Part shown: in pieces, positions 52,866 to 64,000 of the stretch
How the letters are laid out: each line of letters begins with the position of its first letter
How positions within the stretch are numbered: the first letter of the stretch is position 1
Origin: Trogon surrucura
Lineage: Eukaryota; Chordata; Aves; Trogoniformes; Trogonidae
Assembly (NCBI GenBank): GCA_020746105.1
Contig: CM036618.1
Coordinates: forward strand, 93,924,122 to 93,988,121
Direction: 5' to 3'
Length of the DNA: 64,000 nucleotides
Translations under genes and position numbers: made by a program
Notes under the pieces: generated by a model
Seen by the model: only the letters and a program-made list of their open reading frames with translations
The model's database searches: none
Told to the model about the DNA's origin: nothing

Positions 52866-54032
52866 TAAGTAGATTAGGTGAAGCACGTAGGAAAAACTAA
52901 GGGCTGTGAAGACTGGAGACAAACAGAACTAGCTCAGGCCCACAAGAATTTTATCTTTGTGTTGTTCTTCCCATAAAAATTACTAAAGCTTTGCTCCCTT
53001 CTTTTAACTGAGAGTATCTGCACAAAGAGAACAGATGTGCCAAGATGATAAATACGAAACAGATGAGCAAAAGCTCTATTGAGGAAAAATACTCACACTG
53101 CACCAACAGCGCAGCTCGTCTTCTATGATAGCCCTGGGCCCAAAGTAGCAGGAGGTGCTGCAGAGGCACAATTACACCTGCGGTGGGTGAAGTCACCACT
53201 CATTCAGATTTTTAGTCAAAGTAATCTTAACCACGACATTTATGTAATGAATCAATTATAAGCTTTTTTTCAGAACACTGAAGTGTATTATTGTATTAAT
53301 CTGGCAGGAATGGTAAAAAAAAGTAATGCTCTGATGTCTGGTTGGGTGATAATATCTAAAGTCAAAGGTGTGCAGACATATTGTATATATTGTATTAATT
53401 AAACACAATATTATAAAACTGGTATGCAGCTGTACTGGCAGTCTATAGGTAAATGACAGATACCAGTAGTTCCCTCGCATTGTATTACAGTTTTTAATTT
53501 GGGCTTTATCTAAGAACAGTTGTAGGGGAACTTTATTTTTCCAGTAAGCATTTTCAAAATCAAACACAGACTCAGATCCTATCATGGAATAGAGGCAGGA
53601 CATTACCTCAGCCAAAGCTTTGCAATGAAAGCTCGTGAAGGGCCAAAGAAAAGTCTGCAGGATGTTTTGATCAGTTAACCAAAGTCCTTTGAAGGCTCAT
53701 TCTGTAAACACTACAAAACATAGCATACGAGGCAGCTTGGAGAAATACAGGTGTGTTCTTTAGACTGCACCTGTCTTTGAGACGAGCATTGAACTTGCTC
53801 TGTTTTACACACCTCATTACAGCCAAATTGCCAAAGCTTAACAACTGAGCAAAACCAAGCTTTGGACGTGCTCACCCACACCTTGTTTAGATATTTGCAC
53901 TTTTCAAACCACCATCCTGCCATATCACAGCAGTAACATTTCACACTTGAAAAACAGGATTTTGTTTTTGTTTTGGAGATTCAGAATCTATTTTAAATTC
54001 AAGCTAAATAATTGGATACTATCTCAATTTAA

Positions 54033-54077
54033 CATACGTATATATATACACACACACATACATATTTGTGTGTGCAT
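54033..54077. repeat. (TA)n-(CA)n-(TG)n compound dinucleotide repeat
   Basis: Short TA, CA and TG tracts in succession, with interruptions. A simple microsatellite. Confidence 0.85.
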
Positions 54078-56388
54078 GACTATTTAGGTACTCCTAAAAC
54101 TTGAGCCAGGGCTTTTATTTCTAGATTCTAAACATTGTGGAGCCTCTATATATATCTGAGTTAACTAGTATGACTAACAACAAATACACTTAAAAGAGAT
54201 GTGGATAGGAACTAGGCCTCAAGCATCCTCTGGGATCTACAAATTATTATTTCCGAAGCACGGTTTAGTCCTCTGGCAACTAATATCATGACATACGAGC
54301 CTAAACGTTTACATTTAAATACATTAACCCTCACCAGCTATGATTATTTTTGACTACTCCAGCCACAACGACAAAATTACCAATGCATTTACTTGTCCAT
54401 AGGGAAAGTAGCACGGTTACTTTCTGTAAAATCACATCTAATTCCTTATCAAGTGTCTCTGAGTGGACACCACTGTATAACCAGAACTACTCACATTCAA
54501 CAGACAAGAATGGCACTTACTTTGCTTTCTAATTTTTGCACTGACTTTAGATGTACAAATCGTCGCTGAATAATGAGTAGATGCTCTCATGCGTTTGGTT
54601 GGAAAACTTAATTAGACTGAAACATTTACAGACATCTTTTGCTTTCTTTCACGGAAGCCAACTCTCATCAAGTCAAATACTAAAATGAAAATTCTCTAAT
54701 TTAATGTCATCGTTAGTAAAGATGAAGATGCATTAAATTCATTTGAACTTTTCAGCAATGCTGAGAAGCACTGAGCTGTTTCATGAGTTGTCATAACAAT
54801 CAAGGAAAACTGATTTTCACAGGGAAAAAAGAAATGGAGCTCTAAAGGAAGGAAACTGCAATGAAGAACAGTTCCTTCTCTAACAAAATTGGTGATTCCT
54901 CCTCTGTGCTGTCTTTTATATTAGACTTGGATTAACTTCTCACTGTAATTCCATTTCACATGCTGTTTGAACTTGCTTTAGAGCTGATTCACAACAGCTT
55001 GAAAACAGAGCTGCAAAATTTTTGCTCACTTCAGAAATTAATTTTCCTGGATAAATCACTTATAAGGAGGTGATACTTGGCCACACATTTCTGTGAATAA
55101 AAATCTCTTAAAGAGACTTTAGAAAGAGCTTTGTTGAGTTCCATATGAGTTGAGACTAAGTCTGAATTCAACCTGTGGAAGAAAAACTGAAAAAATGAGT
55201 CCTGGGTAATTTAAAGATACTAAAGTACTAAACAGAAATTATGGCTCAGTGGTGACCATGTAGTTCCATTATGCAGAAACCTAAGAACAGGTCTAGTTTG
55301 TAGTTTCTGACAAGCAAGCAATGAATACCCAGTCAACTCTGCTCTACCCTTGTTGCAAAGAAGATATAAGTGATAATACAGTTTTGATATTAAACCATAA
55401 CAACACAACTTAGTTTCACTGAAAAGAAAAAGAGAAAAAATAAATATTGTAGAAGAATATAAGAACTACATCTGAAATTGGGAGGCAAGAAATACAGACA
55501 ATAGTTAGAATGAATGAGAACAGCCACACCAAACCACAAATCAGTTCTGTGTGGCATCTTCCTTTGTTGCTGACACGGTGTTTAAGCCAGAGACCTACAC
55601 CAGGCAGTACCGACACAAATGTTCCTTGGGGGACCAACCAGAGTTCACGTCCCTTAAACATTTCAATGTTATTTCTCTGCATAAAAAGGTAAAGGATTCC
55701 TACTAGAAAATGTGAAGTTATGGCAGGGCTTCTCTTAAATGCCTGGGAGCTCTGTGATCATGTTGGACTCACCTCAGCGACAGCTTTTTAAGAGTAACTC
55801 TTAACAGACGAAAATAAGTGCTGTGAGAAAGGCTGCATGTGACCAAGAATCAGTCTAACACTATTCATCTGTATGAAGGGACAAGGCAAAGCTGTTTTTT
55901 GTTTTGATTGTCTTCTGGGGTGGGGAACTGAATGTCTGTAGGACCTGACAGTTTTTGCTTCGGGATTCTGTCAGATCTTTTCAGTCAGATTCTTGCCAGA
56001 GTGCAAATCTCATGGGAAATAGACATTTGTGTTCAACAGTGAGTCATAAGACAAGATCAAAAAGATTTGCAGTAGGTTACAGTCTACAGACTGTATCATA
56101 AAAATTAATTGTGCACATCAGAGATAACAAACTGAAAATCATGTTCTTTCTCTAAGAGTCTAGACTTGGAACAGCCGGCACAAACTTTAAATATCTTTTT
56201 TTAAAACATTTTCTACAACAATGACTACTAAAGACTAACGGCAAGGAAGTTACACCCTTTGCTTATCCACAGCTTGAGAAAAGCTTGATCAAACCGCAAA
56301 TACCACCACTGACACGGGAGGACTTATCTACCAAAGACAAGACATGTTCCATGCATCTCAGTAAAGTTTTCTGGTTTTACTTTTGAAA

Positions 56389-56410
56389 GGGGGCGGGGGG
56401 GGGGGCAGGG
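56389..56410 (+). repeat. G-rich run (G5-C-G11, interrupted)
   Basis: An almost pure G tract on the + strand, which would be a C tract in a BTBD9-sense transcript. It can in principle fold as a G-quadruplex. Run length in an assembly is unreliable at such tracts. Confidence 0.85.
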
Positions 56411-57385
56411 AAATCCAACTTTTTGGACCTGTACTTGAAACACGAAGAGTTGTGTTCCCAGTAGCTGGTCTCAATTCTTTCATCACCCCAGACTAGGGAG
56501 TGGCTGCACGAACAGGATCCTGCCTCAGAACTCCAGACTGAGGTGGCTGTGGCACATACTGTAAGTCACACACATAACACGGTGGGCGTGCATCTTCACC
56601 CACAGACATCCACGAGTCAGAAGACGGCAGTGGGAAGGGAAGAGCTTGTATGCAAATGTCAGAACTCAACTTCAATTTGGCAGTGAAGAATACTATAATA
56701 CTACCGATAAAGCCTAATCAATTTTATTTGAAACAAGAAAAAGGAAGCTTTCCTCCTTCAGAGTTTCTACTGCTTAACTGCTACAACTTGTCATATTTCT
56801 TCCTGGTTTTAGCGCAACCAGTATCCAAGAGGGAAATTCTTTCAAATTCAGTAACGTGCTAAACTAACATACTATTTGCTGTGTTGATGTAACTTATTTT
56901 AACACCATGGTTATGCAAAGGAAAACCGTATTTATGCTACACTAGCTTTATTTTCTTCTGACAAGGCTATTTGTCACCCTAGGAAGTTCCAAGTACATAA
57001 AACTGGATAGCTGACACTTCTAATATAATACACTTTGTGAGGAGTAACAATCCTCCAAATTGATTTTGCTAATGACATTGGCATTTGTCTTAATACAAAA
57101 TCACTTTATCCCATACTGAAAGGCCAACATGGAACTCCTCCTGAAAGTCACACAGATATGGAAAGAAAGAGACTGCATCATCATCAGCATGGAAATACTT
57201 AGAACAAGCGAAGTAGTGGGCAAAATAACCAAGACAGACACAGATGGAAAACAAGTTTTGTGATTGTAAAGTAAGAGCCAGATCTTTAACAATACAGTGC
57301 AAGAGCATCATATTTTATGAAGATTATGAAAAAAGTTTATGCACACAACAGCCTTTGAATTTCTAGCCCCAAATTCTTCTTTTTT

Positions 57386-57391
57386 TTTATT
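57386..57391 (-). terminator. BTBD9: Candidate BTBD9 poly(A) signal
   Basis: TTTATT on + is AATAAA on -, the first canonical signal downstream of the BTBD9 stop, about 0.9 kb away. A TG-rich stretch (TGTTGTGTGC on -, at about 57340-57350) follows about 40 nt later, as expected for a downstream element. Longer UTR forms remain possible. Confidence 0.4.
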
Positions 57392-58291
57392 CTGAACAAC
57401 TGCTTGCCAGCGACCAGATGCAGTTCCACTTTCCTAAATCAAACATTTTTGATGATCTGTTTCAAGTTTTCTTAGAAATACAGGTAAAATTTAAGTAATT
57501 ACCTTCAGGAGTGAAAAATATGTTTTTCTTTAAGATGGAAGCCTGATTTAGGAATTTCCTTTTTGAGTGCAAGAAATGACAATTTTTGAGTTTGAAAAGT
57601 CAACTAAGGTCAAGATGAATATAGAATCCATTAATTAGTTCGTTGAAATCATGAAGGCTTTTCTTGTCATCCCAGTGATGAATGAGGGAATTTGCATCTC
57701 AGCAGGTAAACAGGTTTGATACTTCCTTAATCTACTGCACAGCATTTGCTACAGCCAAAAATAAGAAACAAAGTGAAATACAGAGTCAAAACAATTTAGA
57801 AAACCGATTACTAGTTACAAAGGAATATGCATGAAGAATAACTTTTAAAAATAACATTTTCTGGACTGACGTGTTCCATAAACATTTTCTTTGCTAAGGG
57901 AACCCTTCAGGGAACAAATACTTATTTCATATTCCTTCCATTCCGCTCAAGTCATTTCAGATTTCCACCATAGCTCTGCCTCTTATTTCCTTCTGTTCTC
58001 CTTGCCTTGGTTAGATTAGAGAGGTAGGGTGTTAATGGGGTACTTGATGAAGATTGAAGACCTATTTTCTCCTCCCTTGGAGACCAGCCTGATTTGAACA
58101 AATTGAGGAGAGTGAGTGAAGCAGTCTCTTCATGTCCTTGGGAAAAGCCTTTTCCATTTCAGCATTTCCAGCTTTCAGACATGGTCCCCTTTGTTTGCAG
58201 AGTCAAAAAAAGAAAAGGTGCCAGCACAAGAGGGTTCTGAATAATTTCACACAAAGTCAGTGGGGCTGCAAAAGCTCCCTTGCAATCTCCT
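57392..58291 (-). other. BTBD9: BTBD9 3' UTR (probable proximal part)
   Basis: This is the sequence between the BTBD9 stop codon and the first canonical poly(A) signal. No repeat or other gene was recognised. The extent is inferred from the signal, not from transcript data. Confidence 0.5.
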
Positions 58292-58486
58292 TTATGGTTG
58301 GGTAGCATGCGAACGCGAGGTGGATCCAGGAGGGGAATGCAGGGAACTAGTGCTTGCAGCTCGAACAGGGCGAGAAACAAGCTGTTGTCCACCAGTCCCC
58401 ACCTCTGGTGTGGCCACTTCCTTACTACTTTCATCCTTGTGGGCACTGTTTTGTGCTGGGCACTCAAAATGCACACAGTGAAACAC
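58292..58486 (-). CDS. BTBD9: BTBD9 terminal coding exon
   Basis: BTBD9 is a BTB/BACK-domain protein with two C-terminal discoidin (F5/8 type C)-like domains. It is thought to act as a Cullin-3 substrate adaptor and is linked to restless legs syndrome in humans. This exon begins after a minus-strand acceptor (TTCTCCCCAG, AG at 58488-58487) in phase 0 and encodes 64 residues to TAA at 58294-58292. The first residues, VFHCVHFECP, close the second discoidin-like domain and match the vertebrate protein. The remaining tail (containing GGQQLVSRPVRAASTSSLHS and ending SRSHATQP) is Ser/Thr/Pro-rich and probably disordered. It aligns with the human tail only in part (GGQQL against AGQQL, and an SxPGSxSRS element). 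Frame, splice phase and stop agree with the upstream exon at 63166-63244. Confidence 0.95.
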   Translation of the reverse strand: MFHCVHFECPAQNSAHKDESSKEVATPEVGTGGQQLVSRPVRAASTSSLHSPPGSTSRSHATQP

Positions 58487-61400
58487 CTGGGGAGAACAAA
58501 AAACCAAAGATTAAAGTAGAACAATTAGATGCTGGCAAAAGCATGATGAAAGTAAGATGAAGTCTCTATGGAAGTACACAGGTCAGATCAGTGTCAAAGT
58601 GTTTCACCATGAGATCAAAAACATCCGTTCATGGGCCATAAACATTAATAAAGTGATACAAGTAGGGCAAGAGAAGGCTTCAACCTGTACATATGGCACT
58701 AAAAGTAAGAAAGATGGTTCCAAAGCAGACAGATGTAGTTGTAGATGCTTTTTTTTCTCTGCCAAGTAGCAAAAATAACTACTACATGCTATCAAATGAC
58801 AACTACATTAATTGTCTGAAACACATCTTATGATCTAATTACTTCCTCAAAAGACTGAATGTTCATACACACCAGAAATGAAATTTAAATCATTACCAAT
58901 GTGACTCTATTTCAAGATTGCCCTCTGCTGTAATAGCAATGGTAGCTCTACAGACATGTCCTGGAGTATGTACAAAGGCATTCAGAGTGTGCATGGAGGC
59001 TGCTGCTTCACCAGATGAAATATTTCATTTCAAATAGTGATCATTTTCTGATGCTTCAAATAATATCTGGGACCGTTGTACAGGTGACTGTATCTTAGAG
59101 TAAGAGGACCATCTGTTTAAGCATTTTTTTTTCCCAATTTATTTTCTATTTTACTTACTCTTCTACTTATTCTTGAAGTGTCTGGGAGGAGAAGGTGGAG
59201 AAACTCTTTAAAGCTGTAACAAAATCTTTTTCCACATGATTTCTTACTGCTATGAATTGCGCAGCTTTGTCAAATACTAAGCAAATAAATATTTTCTTAA
59301 ATTGATTTAAAACTTGCTATTTTCTCATGCACTGTACTTTTGTAGTTAAAGCTTGATGAGTATTAAAAGCTGAATTTAAAAATAGTTTTAACTTAATTTT
59401 GTATGCTTTTATGACATCTATCATTCTTCTTGCAAGCAGATCATGTCTTGAAAGCTCATCTCACAAACAAGGGCAATTTCTTAGAATCTTAACTGCCCTT
59501 TCCCAGACCCTTTCAAGTTAATGCAAGCAATATCAAATACCATAAACAAGACATGGGTATACTACCTAATATAAGACTAGGGAATTTAATATTTTCTATT
59601 CTTTCTTCAATACAGCTCAAAATCTTGCTATTCTTTTTGACCGTCTCTGCTCAAGTGCACGTTGAGCAGACATCCGCAATGATGTGTCTGCAATAGCCCC
59701 TAGGTGAGGAGAGAGCTAGTTAATTCAAATTCTGACAGCATACATGAAACGAATCAAAAAATATTCACAGTCATTGTCTTTTTTACCCCCATTCTATTTC
59801 CTTGGGCCTGCCAGTGCAAGAATTCTTGCAGTTTTTTATGCAGATACATAGCATGTTTATATTTCTATACATACACACATGCTCACATAAAGATGTATCT
59901 CCATGCCTTTATATATACACACATATGGACAGATTATATATCTACACCCGTACCCACACGTGCACAAAATGTTTTTTCTCTGCGTTTCTTCTGGTGATGT
60001 TTTTTCCAAAGCTGAACTAATTTCTATAGTGGCATGAATTCTCTCCATCTGTTACAGTTCTTGAGAAAGCAGTTTTTGCATTCCTCTATGCCTCTTGAGA
60101 AGCCCTTTTTATACCCATCCCACTCCCACATTTTTAAAGTAACTGCTACTGTCATTTTTCTAGCTGCACTATCAGCATCAGGATTTGCAGAAAAGCACAT
60201 TATCTCATCAGCGCACCTCTGTTGGACACTGCTTTCCTTGAAAGGCAGCACAGTCTAATGAATGGGATGGAGGTCTCTGAGGCAGGAGATTCTGTATTTA
60301 CACTGTATCCCACCACAACAGCATTTCTTTTAAAACTTCACTTTAAATAGTGAAGCACACTTTTAAAAACATAGTATGCATACCACTGAAATTTAGCCTA
60401 TAAAGTCTGAAGTACCTGATTCTCAAATTGTAACTTTAATTTTTACCAACTTGTTCATGCTAATTTCTTAATCCGCAATTCAGCACCTAGCACATTAACT
60501 TACCTGATTTTCACTTACTCTGCTGCCTCAACAGATAGAGAACACAGCTTGTGAAAGAAGCAGAGGGCAGAGAAATACATCTGCTTCATTCAATATCGGA
60601 ACTATGTACTTCAGAACAGCATTAGTAAAACAAACAATCTTGTACACTACTATTAAAAGGCAGAGATGACTGTTCAGCGTCATCCTCTGATCAACAGCAC
60701 GTTATACTTCTCTGGGATATTTTAAGAAAGGTCCCACACACAACGCAGGAAGGTCAAGTACATATACACTGACTGGTGCAGCAATTTGTAAGATAAAGCT
60801 TTCACATTAGCAACCAGGTGTCCTTTCCAGGTCAGTAATACCGAAGCGGAGTAACAAGATAAAACGTAGACAGTCAAAGTACCAGGTGACCTGTCTGACG
60901 AATGATGACAACGAGTAAGGAAAAATAATAATTTTCTTCATAAAACTAGGATGTCTAGAAGCTCAAGAAAACAAAAAGTTACAGTTCTATCATGTCTTAA
61001 CATATAATAAAATGCCAGGTCAAAAAATTCTGTGAACATCTTGTCTTTCAAAACTTGGGAGTACATGTCTGAGGAAAAGATGAGTTTAGAAGATTAAATC
61101 GTTCACAAAATAGAGAAATTTTATGGGTTTTTTTGCAATTCCGAAAAAGCTCTTCCCTTTGGAAAGTACAGATTGTGCTTCGAAGTTCAAAGGTATGTGT
61201 TGGCAGAACAAGTAGGGAGTATTTTTGTACCTATTACAGTAAGCATATGCTGCCAGTAGCATCTTTTGTTTAAAATGAGACTGGTTTGACATAAAATACA
61301 ATCAGCTGTGGGCAAGTAATTCTGGAAAATGTTTGTGTTTTTACTCAAGAGACTACCAAGACTCCAGAACAGACCAAGATTTTGGTTACACTGCTATTTA

Positions 61401-63165
61401 ACTTGGGAGTATGAGAAACACCTTGCTGCCTTCTCTGGAAAATGAAAATTTATGACAAAATTTTACAGACCATCTGCTTATTATATAAAAAAAAGAATGT
61501 AATTTAGTAATATGTGCAGGCTGATAATATTCCTCCTCCATAAGCTTTAGGTGAACTAATTTTTTTTATTTTATTTTATAATAATCAGTGTTGGGTACAG
61601 ATTTTAGAGACAAAAGAGGAAAAGACCTTTAGCAGCAGCATGTTTACAGTTCCACTCAGCCAGAACATGAATGGCTGTAGTCCCTGTTTACCCACACTGA
61701 TCTTCTCTAGAGTTATGCAGTGCTCCATATAAAAAACCACACAGCACATTAAATTCCTTGGAAATAGTAACTGATTTGAAATTAGAATTCCATCTAAAAG
61801 CCCATTACTCTTCAGGGCCTAAAGCTACCTTTAACAATTCATAGTTGGAGGTAATATTTCTTGTAGACTGATTTCCCAAGTTTACACATCTCGCTTTTTA
61901 ACAAAGAAATGAGAACTTTCAAGGACTGGCATGAGAGCAAACATGACCGTCTCTATAGATCAATAAAAGCAAAGGTCTTCTTCACTCATGTACAACCCCG
62001 GAGGCAGCTTCTGACTCTGTATTTCTAAGAATTCACCGATTAAGACGGAACTGTACAGTGCAAGAGACAGTGCTTAGGGAAAATTTTTTTTAAAAAAATG
62101 TATTCTCAGTTCAGTTGATCTGCCAGCTTCTTTCCAACTGTTTGCTGAGAACTAATGTTGACATGTGGTGGTGCATATGTTTGCAATAACTGCTCCGAAA
62201 TTGGACATACACAAATGCTATCTGACAATTCTCTCTGTGCTTGACAACCAGCGACCCCATATGCTGAACAAGACCAGAAATCCTGACTCCTAACTGCTAT
62301 TACAGTAATAGTGCTGTCCAAAGTTCATTGTAAAGTGTGAAAGTACAATGATTTGTGGTGAGCTACATGAGAGTGATGTGGACATGCACGCATATATACA
62401 GAAGCAGCAGTTTTTGATGCCTCTTATAATCTCGTCATATCAGGTCCTAATCTCACACAGACTTAAATTCACATATTCTGTGAATTCCACCGAAGTAAAC
62501 TGTAAAATCTGCTCGTCTGAGACAACACACAATTACAAAAGACAGAAGCACAAGTAAACAAAAGGAGGATGATATTACCCTTGGTCAGTTAGAGCGAAAT
62601 ACATTTTTTTCTGCATAAAAGGAATTGAAAAAAAAATCTTTTGGTTTGACCACTACTAGTTAACTGATTTACCATGTATGAAAATTAATTGTAAGAGAAT
62701 CTTATACAAGTAAGATTTTCCTATGAAGAATGAGATTTTTCTTAAGTTTTGTTCATTAAAAAGATAATATAAAGGTGACAAAAACAAGTAATTGGAGACT
62801 ACACACCTTTCCCTAGTGCACTAAAACGATATTTTCATAATTGATTAAAATAAGGACTAATTTAAAACCAAACCCTACAGGAATGTTTGGTGGTAATGTG
62901 GAAAGGTCAAACCAGAAACGCTTTACTGTATTTTGCAAACCCCCCAAAACATCCCTGAGACTGGCAACAGCCCTTCAAGTCTGTAGGGAAGATAACAGAG
63001 CTCACAAATAGTCAAAGAAGAAAAGCATTCATTTTTATTTTGCTAGGTTGACAGAGCATGATGCAAGTACACTTGAGAAGAACAGTATCCATTTCATTGG
63101 AAGACAAGAAAAACTGTACTGTTGGACAGTCAGGAAGAACATAGGTTTTCTCAAAAGTTCCTTAC
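58487..63165 (-). other. BTBD9: Last BTBD9 intron
   Basis: A 4.7-kb phase-0 intron on the - strand, with donor GTAAGG at 63165-63160 and acceptor CCCCAG before 58486. It is AT-rich, with a weak CA/TA-rich low-complexity patch near 59870-59945. No nested gene or recognisable interspersed repeat was seen. Confidence 0.85.
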
Positions 63166-63244
63166 CTCATTAGCTGTGTTGTGAGTTCCAACTATCCTGA
63201 TAAAAGATGCAGGCTGTTTATCAAAAGTGATCGTTTGCCAGGAT
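63166..63244 (-). CDS. BTBD9: BTBD9 penultimate coding exon
   Basis: A 79-nt exon on the - strand. The acceptor is TTTTGTAG (AG at 63246-63245) and the donor GAG|GTAAGG lies after 63166. The first base, A, completes a codon from the previous exon; 26 codons follow and end at a codon boundary. The translation contains SWQTITFDKQPASF and IRIVGTHNTANE, matching the core of the second discoidin-like (F5/8 type C) domain of BTBD9. It joins in frame to VFHCVHFE of the terminal exon. The preceding exon, encoding the start of this domain, is beyond the right edge of the window. No frame break is present. Confidence 0.96.
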
Positions 63245-64000
63245 CTACAAAACAAAATCCAGGAAGACATACAAATATGAAACACAGTCACAACAACTTG
63301 CAGTTAAATATTCACAGAATCCCTTCCAGTGACAGTACATCTGTGCTGGTTTTGCATGGGATAGAGTTAATTTTCTTGATAGTAGCTAGTGTGGGGCTGT
63401 GTTTTGGATTTGTGCTGCAAACAGAGCTGATAACGCAGAGGCCTTTGCTGCCCCTCAACCCACTCCACCAGTGAGCAGGCTGGGGGTGCACCAGGAGTTA
63501 GGAGGGGACACAGCTGGGATTGCTGACCCCGACTGACCATGCACCGTGTGTGCAGCTTTTGCTTTACCTGTTAAACTGTCTTGAGCTCAACCACAAGCTT
63601 TCCCACTTTTACTCCTCTGATTCTTTTCCCCATCTCACCAGAGGGTGTGTGTGAGTGGCTGTATGGGACTCAGTTTCCAGCTGGGGTTAAACCACAACAA
63701 CATAATAGTATCTCTCAACAGGGCAAATAGAGATGCACTTTTTGTCAGGTGAAGTTCATCTTTATTTTTAAGTGTCTTGACTCTGCTCGTGTGTTTTCAT
63801 GCATACCTTAAACTATTATAACTTGTATAATAAGGAATAGTAAGTATGCTATTGCTGAAAGTTAAGAAAATGGTAAAAGAAAAAAAACCCTGAATCGAAG
63901 TCTAAAATCCTTGACTAGTACTGACTGTACTAGACAAACACTAAACTGTTCCTTCCTCCTTCATACTCTTCTGATCCGGGTGAGGTACACCACCTCAGGC
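63245..64000 (-). other. BTBD9: BTBD9 intron (3' part, runs off the window)
   Basis: The intron upstream of the 79-nt exon, entered from the right edge. It contains the LTR at 63342-63699, in the orientation opposite to the gene. No further BTBD9 exon was found in it. Confidence 0.85.
63342..63699 (+). mobile_element. Truncated solo LTR of an avian endogenous retrovirus
   Basis: The segment begins TGTGCTGGTTTTGCATGGGA and ends GGGGTTAAACCACAACA, the TG...CA ends of a common avian LTR family that I recognise but cannot name securely. Candidate 5-bp target duplications flank it: ACATC at 63337-63341 and ACATA at 63700-63704, differing at one base. The middle keeps a GGCTGGGGGTGCACCAGGAG-like block and an R/U5-type CTTTACCTGTTAAACTGTC block with a degraded poly(A) signal. 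From memory the intact LTR has a TATA-containing segment between these blocks; here it is absent (about 358 bp in total), so the promoter is probably lost. No gag, pol or env sequence is present. Confidence 0.85.

Larger units (their letters stand above)
52866..57385. other. Intergenic DNA downstream of BTBD9, nothing recognised
   Basis: AT-rich sequence containing a dinucleotide repeat (54033-54077) and a G-run (56389-56410). Part of it could be distal BTBD9 3' UTR if the 57.39-kb poly(A) signal is skipped; further minus-strand AATAAA motifs lie near 56947 and 56723. Confidence 0.55.

Noticed and set aside
1-64000. Bacterial-type systems, CRISPR arrays, phage or operon-like gene clusters
   Set aside because: None present; the base composition, spliced exons and avian retrotransposons show this is vertebrate nuclear DNA.

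Overview
This is vertebrate nuclear DNA, and almost certainly bird. It has isolated exons with GT/AG splice sites, long AT-rich introns and intergenic DNA, one CpG island, CR1 retrotransposon 3' ends with the octamer tail (ATTCTATG)n or (ATTCTGTG)n, and an avian-type LTR. A tRNA-Ile-headed SINE with a CR1 tail near 32 kb points further to a passerine, because I recall that SINE type only from perching birds (established knowledge, not checked here). No prokaryotic operons, CRISPR arrays or bacterial mobile elements are present.

Two protein-coding genes are recognisable, and they converge. At the left, on the + strand, is the last coding exon of ZFAND3 (4923-5077), preceded by the end of its last intron (1-4922) and followed by 3' UTR of unresolved length. 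At the right, on the - strand, are the last two coding exons of BTBD9: a 79-bp internal exon (63166-63244) and the terminal coding exon (58292-58486), separated by a 4.7-kb intron. A candidate BTBD9 poly(A) signal lies at 57386-57391. The ZFAND3-BTBD9 tail-to-tail order is, to my knowledge, the conserved vertebrate order. Both genes continue outside the window.

The roughly 50 kb between them has no recognisable protein-coding gene. It contains an isolated CpG island (about 29.75-30.76 kb) with a strong minus-strand splice donor, probably the promoter of an unannotated, perhaps noncoding, transcript. It also contains several generations of retrotransposon debris: CR1 copies (20.7-21.5, 22.5-22.9, 38.9, 40.3-40.6 and 52.8 kb), older LINE tails (23.9-24.15 and 48.0-48.2 kb), a MIR-like fragment (36.2 kb), the SINE (31.9-32.06 kb) and simple repeats. 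A truncated solo LTR (63342-63699) sits in a BTBD9 intron.

No new multi-gene system was found. The items most worth checking are the orphan CpG island with its possible spliced transcript, the tRNA/CR1 SINE, the candidate terminal exon at 33.2-33.4 kb, an imperfect hairpin at 32.6 kb, and a few repeat-poor stretches that could be conserved noncoding elements.
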